A DNA stretch of 64,000 nt from JBCCSZ01 sp039821145 (GCA_039821145.1 JBCBOS010000014.1:165299-229298), one strand, 5' to 3'. Counted from the stretch's first letter, positions 9,193 to 18,457 are shown. Made by a program: numbers and translations. Notes: generated by a model from the sequence alone, not told the origin.

Positions 9193-10332
9193 CTATTGGA
9201 CCAACAGTACACGCAGCAATTCGCCAATCCCAATGCCCAAATAATTGCCCAAGGCCATGCCCACCAAGCCCGTGGCCATGCCTGCAAATACCAACTCGCG
9301 ATTGCCAATGGCGCTGGCTACCTGACCGATGAAGGCCGGACCATAGAGCGCAGCCGTAGAGGTGATCATGGCCGTGTCCCGATCAATGCCGAACAGGCCG
9401 CAGAGCAACAAATGCAAGACAATCGTCCCCACCAATACATAGGAAGTGTAAGCAATGACCTGTCCCCCATCCTGCCACAGGGTGGTAAAATCTGACAGCA
9501 TGCCCACTGCCACGCAAAACATCAACAAGAGGTATTCTCCCCCCTCATAGGTACCCGACCAGGCGCGGATGCGAGAATCCATCGAGGCCAGAATGGCAAA
9601 ACTGGTCAAGAGCAGCAAAATGAGACCACTGTGCTCCAAACCGCCTGTCGTCAGCCAAGTCAAACCGACCGTCAAGCCAATGATGCCAATCGTCAGCCCC
9701 AGTCCTTTGAACAATCCCTTCCAGGAAAAAGAGCTTGGCAGCTCAGCAGAAGCCTCTTCTTTCTCCTTCGCAATGGGACGATAACTGGACAAAAACAATC
9801 CAAAGACCCGATGCACCACAGAGGTGAGCAGCAGCAAGTAAATGCCCCCGCAAAAAATATCGGCTGCATTGAGCAAGATGTACAAGTCGTTGGGCGCCCC
9901 CAGGGCCAAACCGATGGCCTGCATATTTGGCGTCCCGCCCGTATATACCCCAACCAACATGCCCGATACAATCCAAGTCTGCTCCACATAGCCATCAAAG
10001 ACCAAGGCGGCAGACAGCGCAAGCAAGGTGCCACTGAATACACAAAGCCCAAAACTGATGAGGGTAGACCGAGCCTGTCGCAACCAGGCCAGCAGGTCGG
10101 TGCTCAAGAGCAATAAAGGGATGGCCAATAAGATGGTGGCCTCGCTGAAAGTTGTGGAAATGCTGGTTTGAATGTCGAGCCAAGCACTGTTGGCCAGTGC
10201 AATTCCCAGTCCATACGACAAGACCACTGGGCTGAGCCATTCGCCCAACCGACCAATACCAGACAAGCGAATGCAGAGATAAGGCCCTAGAAGGATGCAT
10301 GCAATTTGAAGAACAAGATGTATCGATTCCAT
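9193..10332 (-). CDS. DUF819 family integral membrane protein
   Basis: 379 residues with about ten to eleven hydrophobic segments. It contains the DUF819-type stretch GMLVGVYTGGTPNMQAIGLAL and a C-terminal counterpart TSTAALYGPAFIGQVASAIG, giving an inverted-repeat transporter architecture. A YjcL-like, sodium-coupled transporter type is suggested from the family; substrate unknown. It starts 9 bases after the stop of the ClpA/C-like gene, so the two are probably cotranscribed. Confidence 0.85.
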   Translation of the reverse strand: MESIHLVLQIACILLGPYLCIRLSGIGRLGEWLSPVVLSYGLGIALANSAWLDIQTSISTTFSEATILLAIPLLLLSTDLLAWLRQARSTLISFGLCVFSGTLLALSAALVFDGYVEQTWIVSGMLVGVYTGGTPNMQAIGLALGAPNDLYILLNAADIFCGGIYLLLLTSVVHRVFGLFLSSYRPIAKEKEEASAELPSSFSWKGLFKGLGLTIGIIGLTVGLTWLTTGGLEHSGLILLLLTSFAILASMDSRIRAWSGTYEGGEYLLLMFCVAVGMLSDFTTLWQDGGQVIAYTSYVLVGTIVLHLLLCGLFGIDRDTAMITSTAALYGPAFIGQVASAIGNRELVFAGMATGLVGMALGNYLGIGIGELLRVLLVQ

Positions 10333-10341
10333 AAGCTCATG

Positions 10342-12609
10342 TCATTCAATCACTACCCCTCCCTGCCAGTCGATCTTCAGCACGCGCTGTTCTGCCTCGG
10401 GATGCAAGAGCAACCAATTGGCCATGGGATTGACAACGGTTTGTTCGATGGCGCGTTGCAGAGGGCGGGCTCCATAGCGTTCGTCAAAGCCAATGTCGGA
10501 TAGATGGTCGATGAGCGTTTGACCAAATTCGATGCTCAGGCCCTTTTTGACAAAGCCTTCTCTCTTGCGCAAGGCCTCCAATTCTTTGAGGGTAATTTTT
10601 TCGATGTCCTCCTTGCTCAAGGCATTGAACATCACCACATGATCGATGCGGTTGACAAATTCGGGCCGGAAAAAGGAAGAGATGGCCGATAGGTATTTGC
10701 TTTCGTCTGAATTCATGTTTTTGAAGCCGATCGAAGCCCGGTTGGAAGCGCCGAGGTTGGAGGTCATCACGATGATGGTGTTCCGAAAATTGGTGATTCG
10801 ACCAAAGGCATCGACCAAGATACCCTCGTCCAAGACCGTCAGGAAGGCATCAAAGATGGCGGGCGAGGCTTTTTCCACCTCGTCCAACAAAACCACAGCG
10901 AATGGACGCTCCCGAATCTCTTGGGCCAGCTTGCCCACCTCCTTGCCCGCCCCAATGAAGCGACTGATCTGGGATGGGTGCTGGAATTCACTCATGTCGA
11001 TGCGAATCAAAGGATTGCGCTTTTGTCCCTTTCCAAAAAAGTAATCGGCCAAAGCCTTTGCACTGGCTGTTTTCCCAACACCAGTTGGCCCGGCAAATAT
11101 CATGGTAGAAATGGGCTTATCGGGATTGTTGAGCCCGGCCTTGAATATCTTGACGATGCCAGACAACTTGCCCACCGCCTCAGGCTGGCCAATGATGCGG
11201 CTGTCGAAATAGCTAGACAATTCTTTTTGGTCCAAAAGCAAATCATCGCGCAGAAAAAGCTCGGGCAAGCCAGTTTGCTCAATGAAATTGCGCACCACAT
11301 CGGCGCGGCTCACCTCCTTGCGTTCCAACAACTGTGCTTCGCTGACACAACGACCCAAAAACTTGATGGCCTTGCCGGGAAAACTTTCGTAGGGATAGTA
11401 GCGCGCCAACAAGCGATAGGCATCCTGCAGAGCCACACTGGCAATTTGGATGTTGAGCTGTTGAGAGGCATATTCTGCAATGCGGGTCAGAATGGATTGG
11501 ATCTTTTGCTCGGACAATTCTTCCACTTGCACCAATTGGAAATGCTCCACAAATCCAGGCAACAGTCGACGCATGCTTTCCAATTCCTGTTGAGTCACCT
11601 CTCCGATGAGTTGGATGCGATCTTGTTGGAGAAAAGAGACCAGAAAAGCCGCCACACTGTCCTCCGCCCCTTGCCCGCCCGACTGCAACAAGCGGATGAT
11701 GTCGACCACCCACAAGACGCCATTGGCCGAGCGCAATTCCTCAATGAGCTTTTCGACATTCTCCTGCCACTCTCCCAAGTATCGGGCCGAGGCCGTGATG
11801 CGCTGGGACATCAACTGCCAAAAGCTCATGTCCAGGCCCTCCTTTTTGGACAAACTGTTGACCTTCTTGATGGCCTGCTGCAAGACCGAACTCTTGCCGA
11901 CGCCATGCTTGCCCACTACCAAGATGTTGGCACGGATGTTCAACAGCTTATCGACCACTTCTCCCACTTGCTTTTCCAATTCCCAGGCGGCCTCTGGGAA
12001 GGTATTGAGCTGTTTGCGGAGAGCCTTGGGATAAGGGTATTTGACGGTCAGTCGGTTGAGGAGATCGTATTGGCGTTGGTAGGTTTTTTGTCCCCGCCGC
12101 AGTTCTCGCTCGTCGTTGACTTTGAGGCTGACGATGTCCAATTGGGGAGGTGGAAACAGCAGGTGCCGATTGAGTTGTTCGGGGCTGAGCTGGTTGAACA
12201 AATCCACGGCGATGTACTGTACGAGGGACCGGAATTGCTTGGGATCGTAGTAGTAAAAGCTTTCGTCCAGCAACGGCAGGTAGCATTCGTAATGCCCTTG
12301 GTCCGTCTCGCCATAGATGACTGGGACGGGAATTTTCAGGATGGTATTGGTTGGATAAGAACCCGTATCGTCCTTGTAGGTAGGCCGGATTTTGATTTCC
12401 AGCACCTTGAGTCGGGGTTCGATCAGGTCCATGTACCAATAATCGTCTTGCTTTTTGTACTGTCGTTGCAGATGGTTGGAAAATTGAGATTTGAGGCTTT
12501 TCAAATCTTTGTCTACCAATTGATAATCCGTCCCCACCAGAATGCCAAGGACGGCATCCTCATTCATTTGGAAATAGACCAATGGGTAGTTGATTTTTTT
12601 CATTTTCAA
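10342..12609 (-). CDS. ClpA/ClpC-like AAA+ unfoldase with altered first ATPase site
   Basis: 755 residues. The N-terminal ~200 residues are not the usual Clp_N repeats and were not recognised. AAA-1: Walker A GKHGVGKS (233-240) and ARYLGEW, but the Walker B position reads VLWVVDIIRLL, so the normal DE pair is VD. AAA-2 is intact: Walker A GPTGVGKT (507-514), Walker B VVLLDE (about 572-577), arginine-finger region FFRPEFVNR, sensor 2 GARPLQRAIEQ. Between Walker B and the arginine finger lies ASIGFKN (IGF at 627-629), at the place where ClpA and ClpC carry their ClpP-docking loop. It is therefore better called ClpA/C-like than ClpB-like. A second possible start lies at codon 3. Likely operon with the DUF819 gene. 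Confidence 0.85.
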   Translation of the reverse strand: MKMKKINYPLVYFQMNEDAVLGILVGTDYQLVDKDLKSLKSQFSNHLQRQYKKQDDYWYMDLIEPRLKVLEIKIRPTYKDDTGSYPTNTILKIPVPVIYGETDQGHYECYLPLLDESFYYYDPKQFRSLVQYIAVDLFNQLSPEQLNRHLLFPPPQLDIVSLKVNDERELRRGQKTYQRQYDLLNRLTVKYPYPKALRKQLNTFPEAAWELEKQVGEVVDKLLNIRANILVVGKHGVGKSSVLQQAIKKVNSLSKKEGLDMSFWQLMSQRITASARYLGEWQENVEKLIEELRSANGVLWVVDIIRLLQSGGQGAEDSVAAFLVSFLQQDRIQLIGEVTQQELESMRRLLPGFVEHFQLVQVEELSEQKIQSILTRIAEYASQQLNIQIASVALQDAYRLLARYYPYESFPGKAIKFLGRCVSEAQLLERKEVSRADVVRNFIEQTGLPELFLRDDLLLDQKELSSYFDSRIIGQPEAVGKLSGIVKIFKAGLNNPDKPISTMIFAGPTGVGKTASAKALADYFFGKGQKRNPLIRIDMSEFQHPSQISRFIGAGKEVGKLAQEIRERPFAVVLLDEVEKASPAIFDAFLTVLDEGILVDAFGRITNFRNTIIVMTSNLGASNRASIGFKNMNSDESKYLSAISSFFRPEFVNRIDHVVMFNALSKEDIEKITLKELEALRKREGFVKKGLSIEFGQTLIDHLSDIGFDERYGARPLQRAIEQTVVNPMANWLLLHPEAEQRVLKIDWQGGVVIE

Positions 12610-12695
12610 AAGCTTTGCAGAAAGAACGGAAAAAATATTGGTTTAGGGAAATGCTGCTTTTTGTATTTGTCAAAATCGCCAAGGCCCGTTCATCG

Positions 12696-13643
12696 TCAGT
12701 AAAACAGGCCGGGGTTCCAGGACAATGCCCCCCAGAATCGCGAGGGGCGAATTTGTTGGTCTTCCCCGAACAAATACGGCTGGCCATGGGCATCCAACAT
12801 GGGAATGTGCGGATTCTTGGGCCCGCGTTCTCCCTTGGGCCAGCGCAGTCCATCGTGGATCAGGCGATTTTGCAGCGCATGTCGAATTCTTTCACTGTCG
12901 ATCCCCAGTTCAACGGCAGCCCATTGGCCGTCGAGCAATGCCCACCCAACTGTCAAGCTCCCAATCCCATGGGAATAGGCCCCCAGTGGAGAGGCCGACA
13001 AATCTCGATATCCAAAACGGCAGGGATAATCCTCCGCCTCTTTGACCCACCGGCAAGCCTTGTGGTGTGGATCACCTGTCCACAGCAGCCATTTGCTCGC
13101 CAAGCGCGTATCCCCAAGCCAGGTAGCCAACTCCAAAGCTCCGGTTCGAAAGCGATCTTTGCCCGAAAAGACAAAGGCATCATTTTCCAAGATCAGCTCC
13201 CAATTTCCCCATCCAGCGGCAAATGCACCTGTCCACTGGGGACTTTGCGGATCGACATACCAAGTCAAGGCATAGCCAACGCGGTGGCGGTATTGGCCCC
13301 GGGCCCTCAATGCATGCGGCGGATGCCCCGGCAGCGTTTGCACTGGTCCAAACCCCAAAGACAATCCCGAAGACAACTGGCTTTCGAATCCTTGGGTGGG
13401 AGGACCGAGGCGTCCGACATTGTAATACAGCCGCCACTGTGCATTCCAAGTCCAATGATTCTTGTTGGCAAAAGCAGTGCAAAATGCTCCGATGCGATTC
13501 ACTCTCGTTCCCACCTGGCAACTCAGTCCAGCCTCTATGCCCCACTCTAATTGGCCGTTTTGCTGGGCACAAAGGTGTCCCGACCAGAGCAGTACAAAAA
13601 GCCATGGACAAGCAAAAATCTCGATGCATCTGGCCATTTTCAT
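12696..13643 (-). CDS. Secreted protein, possibly outer-membrane barrel (type 23 toxin-domain-like)
   Basis: 315 residues with an N-terminal signal peptide (CPWLFVLLWSGHLCAQQ). The body is rich in alternating aromatic and polar residues (WTWNAQWRLYYNVGRLGP, GYALTWYVDPQSPQWTG, WELILENDAFVFSGKDRFRT), typical of beta strands. Bacteroidota proteins with the ENDxFxFxGKDRFRTG pattern are commonly annotated as polymorphic toxin type 23 domain proteins; that assignment is from memory and uncertain, and I see no evidence of toxicity here. It could equally be a plain outer-membrane protein. It precedes the ClpA/C-like gene by 86 bases on the same strand. Confidence 0.62.
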   Translation of the reverse strand: MKMARCIEIFACPWLFVLLWSGHLCAQQNGQLEWGIEAGLSCQVGTRVNRIGAFCTAFANKNHWTWNAQWRLYYNVGRLGPPTQGFESQLSSGLSLGFGPVQTLPGHPPHALRARGQYRHRVGYALTWYVDPQSPQWTGAFAAGWGNWELILENDAFVFSGKDRFRTGALELATWLGDTRLASKWLLWTGDPHHKACRWVKEAEDYPCRFGYRDLSASPLGAYSHGIGSLTVGWALLDGQWAAVELGIDSERIRHALQNRLIHDGLRWPKGERGPKNPHIPMLDAHGQPYLFGEDQQIRPSRFWGALSWNPGLFY

Positions 13644-13812
13644 GCGTCAAAAGCTGTGGGAGTCATGAAAAACCAAGGGCAAATGAAATAATTACAACTC
13701 ATTGATTTTCAATAAATTACAATCACTCTTAGGCGTAAATTCACTTCTACCCTATTTGGTGTATTTTTGGTAAAAAGTCATTCAAATATTTTTATCATCT
13801 ATTGAAAGAACA

Positions 13813-13820
13813 TATATTTG
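13813..13820 (+). promoter_or_regulatory. Candidate -7 element upstream of the small membrane protein
   Basis: TATATTTG matches TAnnTTTG, with a TTTA 19 bases upstream (13790-13793) as a weak -33. A transcript from here would have a leader of about 160 bases before the ORF at 13987. The rest of 13644-13986 shows no gene. Confidence 0.4.
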
Positions 13821-13986
13821 TATTCGTAACCAAGACACAAACTCTCCCTTACACTTCCCCCCACTTACGAATCAACAACTTACACCAACCATCCCCCATG
13901 GCTGCGTTTGCAGCACCGCTTAGGAAACGAAAATTTGCTGTGCTTCGGTACAGCTTGAAAACGAATCTTACAATTTAACCGAACTC

Positions 13987-14187
13987 ATGAACAATCGGAC
14001 AATCTTCACCGGATTACTGGTCATATTACTATGCCTGGACCTAGCCTATGTGCTGTTTCTATTGGTCCAGGGCTTCAACACTCAATTTCTGACGATCATC
14101 AAGTCCCAGGCCTTGTTTCTGGCATTCATTTCTGTGCTCAGTTTTTTACACTTTTCTTCCAGGAAAAAGACCATCTCTAGGTCTTAA
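13987..14187 (+). CDS. Small two-helix membrane protein, function unknown
   Basis: 66 residues. Two hydrophobic segments (FTGLLVILLCLDLAYVLFLL and ALFLAFISVLSFLHF) are joined by a short loop, with a basic C-terminal tail (SSRKKTISRS). I do not recognise a family. Support comes from the membrane pattern, the promoter-like element upstream and the strong terminator about 150 bases downstream. Confidence 0.5.
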   Translation: MNNRTIFTGLLVILLCLDLAYVLFLLVQGFNTQFLTIIKSQALFLAFISVLSFLHFSSRKKTISRS

Positions 14188-14335
14188 CGGCTAGCGGACG
14201 GATAGCACCCATATGATTCCTTATTTACTGAGGGACAAGACAAAAAACTTACGAACAAAACAACACTATTGAACTTATTTTACTCATGGTTGAATTTATT
14301 TGGCTATAATTTGTTTACGGATTTAATAGTTGAAG

Positions 14336-14371
14336 GAGCTGTCGGTACATCCCGGCAGCTCACTTTTTTTT
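14336..14371 (+). terminator. Intrinsic terminator
   Basis: A 10-bp stem (14336-14345 with 14352-14361, one G-T pair) with a 6-base loop is followed by CACTTTTTTTT on the plus strand. It would end the transcript carrying the small membrane protein at 13987. Confidence 0.75.
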
Positions 14372-14495
14372 GGCACCGAGTCATGTCTTCTCAAGCAGAA
14401 ATACGTGGTGATCAGACCGATAAACATTGCGGTATTTCAACATATAATTCACTGAAAAAAATATCCTTTATCTGCTGACATTCAACTTATTATTG

Positions 14496-14698
14496 TATAT
14501 TTGTTCAGTACCACCGACAACCTATCCTTCCGTCTCTTCCCCGATACCGATCACTTGATTGAAACACGAAAATTCGAAATCTACCCATGGCTTTTTCCTC
14601 GTTAGCAAAGGAAAGGCCTCCACATCTACATTTGTAGATTAATAAGCATATAAAATCCCCCTACGGCCAACCAATTGATTTTGGTGGGCCGTTTTTTT
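14496..14698 (+). ncRNA. Candidate small RNA unit (promoter-like elements to terminator)
   Basis: No ORF is supported between the terminator at 14371 and the PorV-like gene at 14836. Two TAnnTTTG elements occur (TATATTTG at 14496-14503, TACATTTG at 14627-14634), and the region closes with a good intrinsic terminator at 14663-14698. A terminator with no gene in front suggests a short RNA, either about 190 or about 60 bases long. No known RNA family is recognised. Confidence 0.3.
14663..14698 (+). terminator. Intrinsic terminator
   Basis: An 11-base stem (14663-14673 with 14682-14692, one internal mismatch), an 8-base loop and seven T residues on the plus strand. No protein gene lies directly upstream. 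Confidence 0.75.
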
Positions 14699-14835
14699 GT
14701 TTGCCAGCCCCCAAAATGGCCTGTAGCAAGGGGAAAAAGGCCGAGTTGCAAAGGATTGAGCGCTTGTGGTACATATCTTGATTGAATGGAGGGAGTAGAC
14801 ATTGACAAGCTTACGGACGGGTTTCAAACAAACAA

Positions 14836-15963
14836 ATGGGTATGAGAAAACACAAGCTTTTAACCGTTGGCGTCTGGTTGCTGTTGTTGCAGGCAGGCTG
14901 GGCGCAAAAATACAGCAATGAATTTTTGTCTTTGGGCATCGGAGCAAAGGCCCAGGCGATGGGCAACAGCACGGTGGCCAGCGTGGATGATGTCACGGCG
15001 GCCTACTGGAATCCGGCTGCTCTGGCGGGCATGGACATTGCCTCGGGGATGGAAATCGGGGCCATGCATGCAGAGTGGTTTGCCGGAATTGGCAAATTTG
15101 ACTATCTGGGCGTCGCCATGCCCTTGGCCAAAGGAAAGCGAGCCATCGGCATCACAGCCATTCGCTTCGGGATCGACGACATCCCCAATACACTCAATCT
15201 GTTTGACAACGATGGCTCCATCAATTTTGACAATGTGGTCCCCTTCTCTTCGGCAGACTATGCCTTCATGGGGAGTTACGCCCAGCAAATTTTCACCCAT
15301 TTGGGCAAGCTGTATGTAGGAGGAAATGTGAAGGTTGTCCATCGGACCATCGGTCAATTTGCCAAGGCCTGGGGCTTTGGGATCGATGCATCTGTCCAAT
15401 GGCGGCACAAGCACTGGAACTTTGGCCTCATGGCGCGCGACATCTCCAATACCTTCAACAGTTGGACCTTCAATTTTACAGAAGACGAAAAGAAAATTCT
15501 CGAAGCGACCAGCAATTTGGTCCCCAGCAGTTCGCTGGAAGTCACCCGTCCTCAGTTCATTTTTGCGACCGCATACCACCACCAATGGAACAAATTTGGG
15601 CTGTTGGCCGAGTTGAATGCCAATGTCTCTTTGGATGGAAAGCGCAACACCCTTTTTCGCTCCAATCCCTACAGCTTGGATCCAACCCTTGGATTGGAAG
15701 TAAATTACGGGAAATTTGTATTTTTGCGCGCCGGCATCAACAACCTGCAGCAAGAAGAAGACCTCAACGGCAATGATGAATGGCGCTACCAGCCCAATTT
15801 GGGTTTGGGTCTCAAATTCATCAACTTGCGAATCGATTATGCCTTGACCGATGTGGGTCAGCAAGACCAAAAGACCTATTCGCATGTCGTCTCTGTGATT
15901 CTTCGCCTGGATTTCAACTACTTGAAAAAAGCCGTCAAAAATGCCAACAAGCAGGGCAATTGA
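14836..15963 (+). CDS. PorV/PorQ family outer-membrane protein (copy 1)
   Basis: 375 residues with a signal peptide (LLTVGVWLLLLQAGWAQ). The mature N-terminus KYSNEFLSLGIGAKAQAMGN and the following DDVTAAYWNPAAL match the PorV/PorQ family, FadL-like barrels connected with type IX secretion (PorV shuttles substrates to the sortase). The second ATG (14842) is an equally possible start. A close paralogue follows 147 bases later. Which copy, if either, serves the secretion machine cannot be read from sequence. Confidence 0.88.
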   Translation: MGMRKHKLLTVGVWLLLLQAGWAQKYSNEFLSLGIGAKAQAMGNSTVASVDDVTAAYWNPAALAGMDIASGMEIGAMHAEWFAGIGKFDYLGVAMPLAKGKRAIGITAIRFGIDDIPNTLNLFDNDGSINFDNVVPFSSADYAFMGSYAQQIFTHLGKLYVGGNVKVVHRTIGQFAKAWGFGIDASVQWRHKHWNFGLMARDISNTFNSWTFNFTEDEKKILEATSNLVPSSSLEVTRPQFIFATAYHHQWNKFGLLAELNANVSLDGKRNTLFRSNPYSLDPTLGLEVNYGKFVFLRAGINNLQQEEDLNGNDEWRYQPNLGLGLKFINLRIDYALTDVGQQDQKTYSHVVSVILRLDFNYLKKAVKNANKQGN

Positions 15964-16035
15964 TTGATGGAATTGCCCATGCGGTTTGTGTTCAAATGGG
16001 GGGAAGTGTCCAGAATCTGACAGGAAAGTACATCG

Positions 16036-16061
16036 CGCATAATCCTTCTGAGGATTGTGCG
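16036..16061 (+). other. Stem-loop between the two PorV/PorQ genes
   Basis: CGCATAATCC and GGATTGTGCG form a 10-bp stem (one wobble) around a 6-base loop. There is no T tract behind it, so it is more likely an RNA-processing or stability element than a terminator. Confidence 0.45.
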
Positions 16062-16110
16062 TTATAGAAATGTTAACAAACCGGCAGACCATCGTTTTAA
16101 ACGCTGATAC

Positions 16111-17232
16111 ATGAACCTGTTCTACCCAAAGATGCTCCTCGTCTTGCTCCTGAGTAGTTGGATGCTCCCCTCTCAAGCCCAAGTCAAGTACAGCAATGAA
16201 TTTCTCAGCCTCGGCATCGGCGCCAGGGCACAAGCCATGTCCACCGCACAAGTGGCCAGCACAGAGGATGTCCTCTCCACCTTTTGGAACCCAGCAGGCT
16301 TGGTCTATTTGGACGCCCCCCTACAACTCGGACTGATGCACGCCGAATGGTTTGCAGGCATTGCACAGTACGACTACATCGGCTTTGCCAAGCCCTTGAA
16401 TCCAGAAAAACAGTCTTCCATTGGCTTGTCCGTCATCCGGCTCGGCATCGACAACATCCCCAATACCCTGAACCTGATTGGGGCCGATGGGTCGATCAAT
16501 TACGAGAATGTCACTGAATTTTCTGCTGCCGACTATGCCGTTTTCTTTTCTTACGCCCAACAGGTTAAGATCAAAGGAAAGACTTTTGCAATGGGTGGAA
16601 ATGCCAAGATCATCCGCCGCGTCATCGGTACTTTTGGCAATTCGTGGGGCTTCGGGCTGGACTTTGGCATCCAGCATCGTGGTGAAAAGTGGAAGTTTGG
16701 CTTGATGGCCCGGGATGTCACTTCGACCTTCAACGCTTGGTCCTTTAGCCTAAATGACAGAGAAAAGTTGGTCTTTGCCAATACGGGAAATGAGATTCCA
16801 GAAAGTTCAGTAGAAATCACTCGTCCCCAATTCATTTTGGGCGCTGCCCGCCACTTTCAGATCAACGAAAAGGTAGAACTGCAGGCAGAAATGAACTGGT
16901 ACATCACCACCGATGGCGAGCGCAATGTTCTGGTCGGCTCCAAGGTGTTCAACCTCGATCCCTTCGCAGGCTTTGAGCTGGCCTATCGCAAGACCTTGTA
17001 TCTCCGGGGAGGGGTCGGTAGATTTCAGCAAGCCCTGGACGACGATGGATCAGGCAACAAAAGCTGGACTTTTCAACCCACGCTAGGCGTAGGCTTGAAG
17101 ATCGGACGCATTTTCATTGACTATGCCTTTACGGATGTCGGCAATGTCTCCCAGGTCCAATATTCCAATATCTTTTCTGTGAAGCTCAATTTCAAGGAAC
17201 GCAGCAAAATCCCCAAGTTGAATACCCAATAA
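16111..17232 (+). CDS. PorV/PorQ family outer-membrane protein (copy 2)
   Basis: 373 residues with a signal peptide (LLVLLLSSWMLPSQAQ). The mature start VKYSNEFLSLGIGARAQAMS is nearly identical to that of copy 1, and shared blocks run throughout (MHAEWFAGI, NIPNTLNL, AWSFSL against SWTFNF, FIDYAFTDVG). The pair is a tandem duplication that has diverged over most of its length. Outer-membrane barrel linked to type IX secretion by family. It ends one base before the convergent WG-repeat gene. Confidence 0.88.
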   Translation: MNLFYPKMLLVLLLSSWMLPSQAQVKYSNEFLSLGIGARAQAMSTAQVASTEDVLSTFWNPAGLVYLDAPLQLGLMHAEWFAGIAQYDYIGFAKPLNPEKQSSIGLSVIRLGIDNIPNTLNLIGADGSINYENVTEFSAADYAVFFSYAQQVKIKGKTFAMGGNAKIIRRVIGTFGNSWGFGLDFGIQHRGEKWKFGLMARDVTSTFNAWSFSLNDREKLVFANTGNEIPESSVEITRPQFILGAARHFQINEKVELQAEMNWYITTDGERNVLVGSKVFNLDPFAGFELAYRKTLYLRGGVGRFQQALDDDGSGNKSWTFQPTLGVGLKIGRIFIDYAFTDVGNVSQVQYSNIFSVKLNFKERSKIPKLNTQ

Positions 17233-17233
17233 G

Positions 17234-18457
17234 CTAGTGCTCCGCAACGATCTTGCCTTTGCGATCCACGTACTTGGTCACTCCTTTAAAGATCAACACT
17301 GCCAGGCCATCTCTGAACCCGATGTCTCTTCTGCTCGGCAGTCTTCCCCCATTCAGCAACACTTCCTGAGAGGGATCGAATGAAAAGACCAGCTCTGCGT
17401 CTTTGGTCAAGCACAAAACGGTCCCGTCCTCTTGCCTCACCAAGGCCAAGCCCTCGCTGAAAGGCATGGCACTTTCATATTGGATGTCGATCAACACATT
17501 GCCCGCTCCGTCGATGTAGCCATACTTTTGCCGCTGCTCGACCAAAAACACATTGGATTCACGCTCTTCGAAGATGAGATCATAGGTTGGTTCGACCTGA
17601 AATTCAAAATCTCTATTGATGATTCCCATCTTGCCTGTTTCGGCAGACTTGACAACGGCAAGCCCATCTTGGAAGTCGGAAACCGTTTTGTAGTCAAATC
17701 CTCCAACCAGTTCTCCCTTGGCGTCGATGTATCCCCAGTTCTGTCTGATGTCTTTTGTGGCAGGGGCAACGCCATCCGTATAGTCATGCAAAAACAAGAT
17801 TTGCGAGGTGAAGAGGAGGGCTCCACTTTTGTCAAATACTGCTGTGTATCCTTTGCCTTCCCGATAAAAGCCCACCCCAATTTTTCCCTCTTGATAGGTC
17901 CGATTTTTATAGATGACCCTCTCGACAGTGGAATCGACCAATGTCCGGGTGCGCTCCAGTAGGCTGAACAGCACATTGCCAGAGGTATCAATCACGAGCA
18001 CTTCTTTGTCAAAGGTCCTGACAAGGGCGAGCGATTCATGGAAAGGATTTGCCGTTTCATATTCCGGTCGGATGACCACTTCGCCAGTTTTGTCAATGTA
18101 TCCGTATCTTCCTCTGGAGGCGATGGCAGCCCGTCCGTTGGAAAATTTGGCGAGTCCCAAGCTGTGGGGATCAAAGCCCATTTGGATGACTCTTTTCCCA
18201 CTTCCATCGATGTATCCCAAATTTCCCCTTGGGGTGATGTAGGAACTGCCCGTCCGCCCTTGATGCCGTTCAACTGCGGCGAGTCCTTCGTGAAATGAAT
18301 GAACCCTGTCGTAGGTAGCAGGCACGACCACTGTCCCACTTTTGTTGACAAAGCCCCATTTTCTGTTTTTGGTAAATGGGTACAATTCTGTTGCCTGCTG
18401 GGCGTGGACAAATGGCAGGCTGCAAAGGAAAACAAACAGGAATGAAAGAATGCGCAT
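17234..18457 (-). CDS. Secreted WG-repeat protein
   Basis: 407 residues from the ATG at 18457, chosen because it opens a signal peptide (MRILSFLFVFLCSLPFVHAQ); the frame continues 54 codons upstream without a signal. It carries about eight WG repeats, each with a core such as KWGFVNKSGTVVVPATYDRV, GYIDKTGEVVIRPEYETA or KYGYIDGAGNVLIDIQYESA. WG repeats form beta-strand arrays of unknown binding role. Exported, probably periplasmic or surface. It ends with a repeat-like VTKYVDRKGKIVAEH. Confidence 0.88.
   Translation of the reverse strand: MRILSFLFVFLCSLPFVHAQQATELYPFTKNRKWGFVNKSGTVVVPATYDRVHSFHEGLAAVERHQGRTGSSYITPRGNLGYIDGSGKRVIQMGFDPHSLGLAKFSNGRAAIASRGRYGYIDKTGEVVIRPEYETANPFHESLALVRTFDKEVLVIDTSGNVLFSLLERTRTLVDSTVERVIYKNRTYQEGKIGVGFYREGKGYTAVFDKSGALLFTSQILFLHDYTDGVAPATKDIRQNWGYIDAKGELVGGFDYKTVSDFQDGLAVVKSAETGKMGIINRDFEFQVEPTYDLIFEERESNVFLVEQRQKYGYIDGAGNVLIDIQYESAMPFSEGLALVRQEDGTVLCLTKDAELVFSFDPSQEVLLNGGRLPSRRDIGFRDGLAVLIFKGVTKYVDRKGKIVAEH

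Noticed and set aside
10921..12702. Plus-strand open frame of 593 codons opposite the ClpA/C-like gene
   Set aside because: Antisense of conserved AAA+ motifs; the real gene is on the minus strand.
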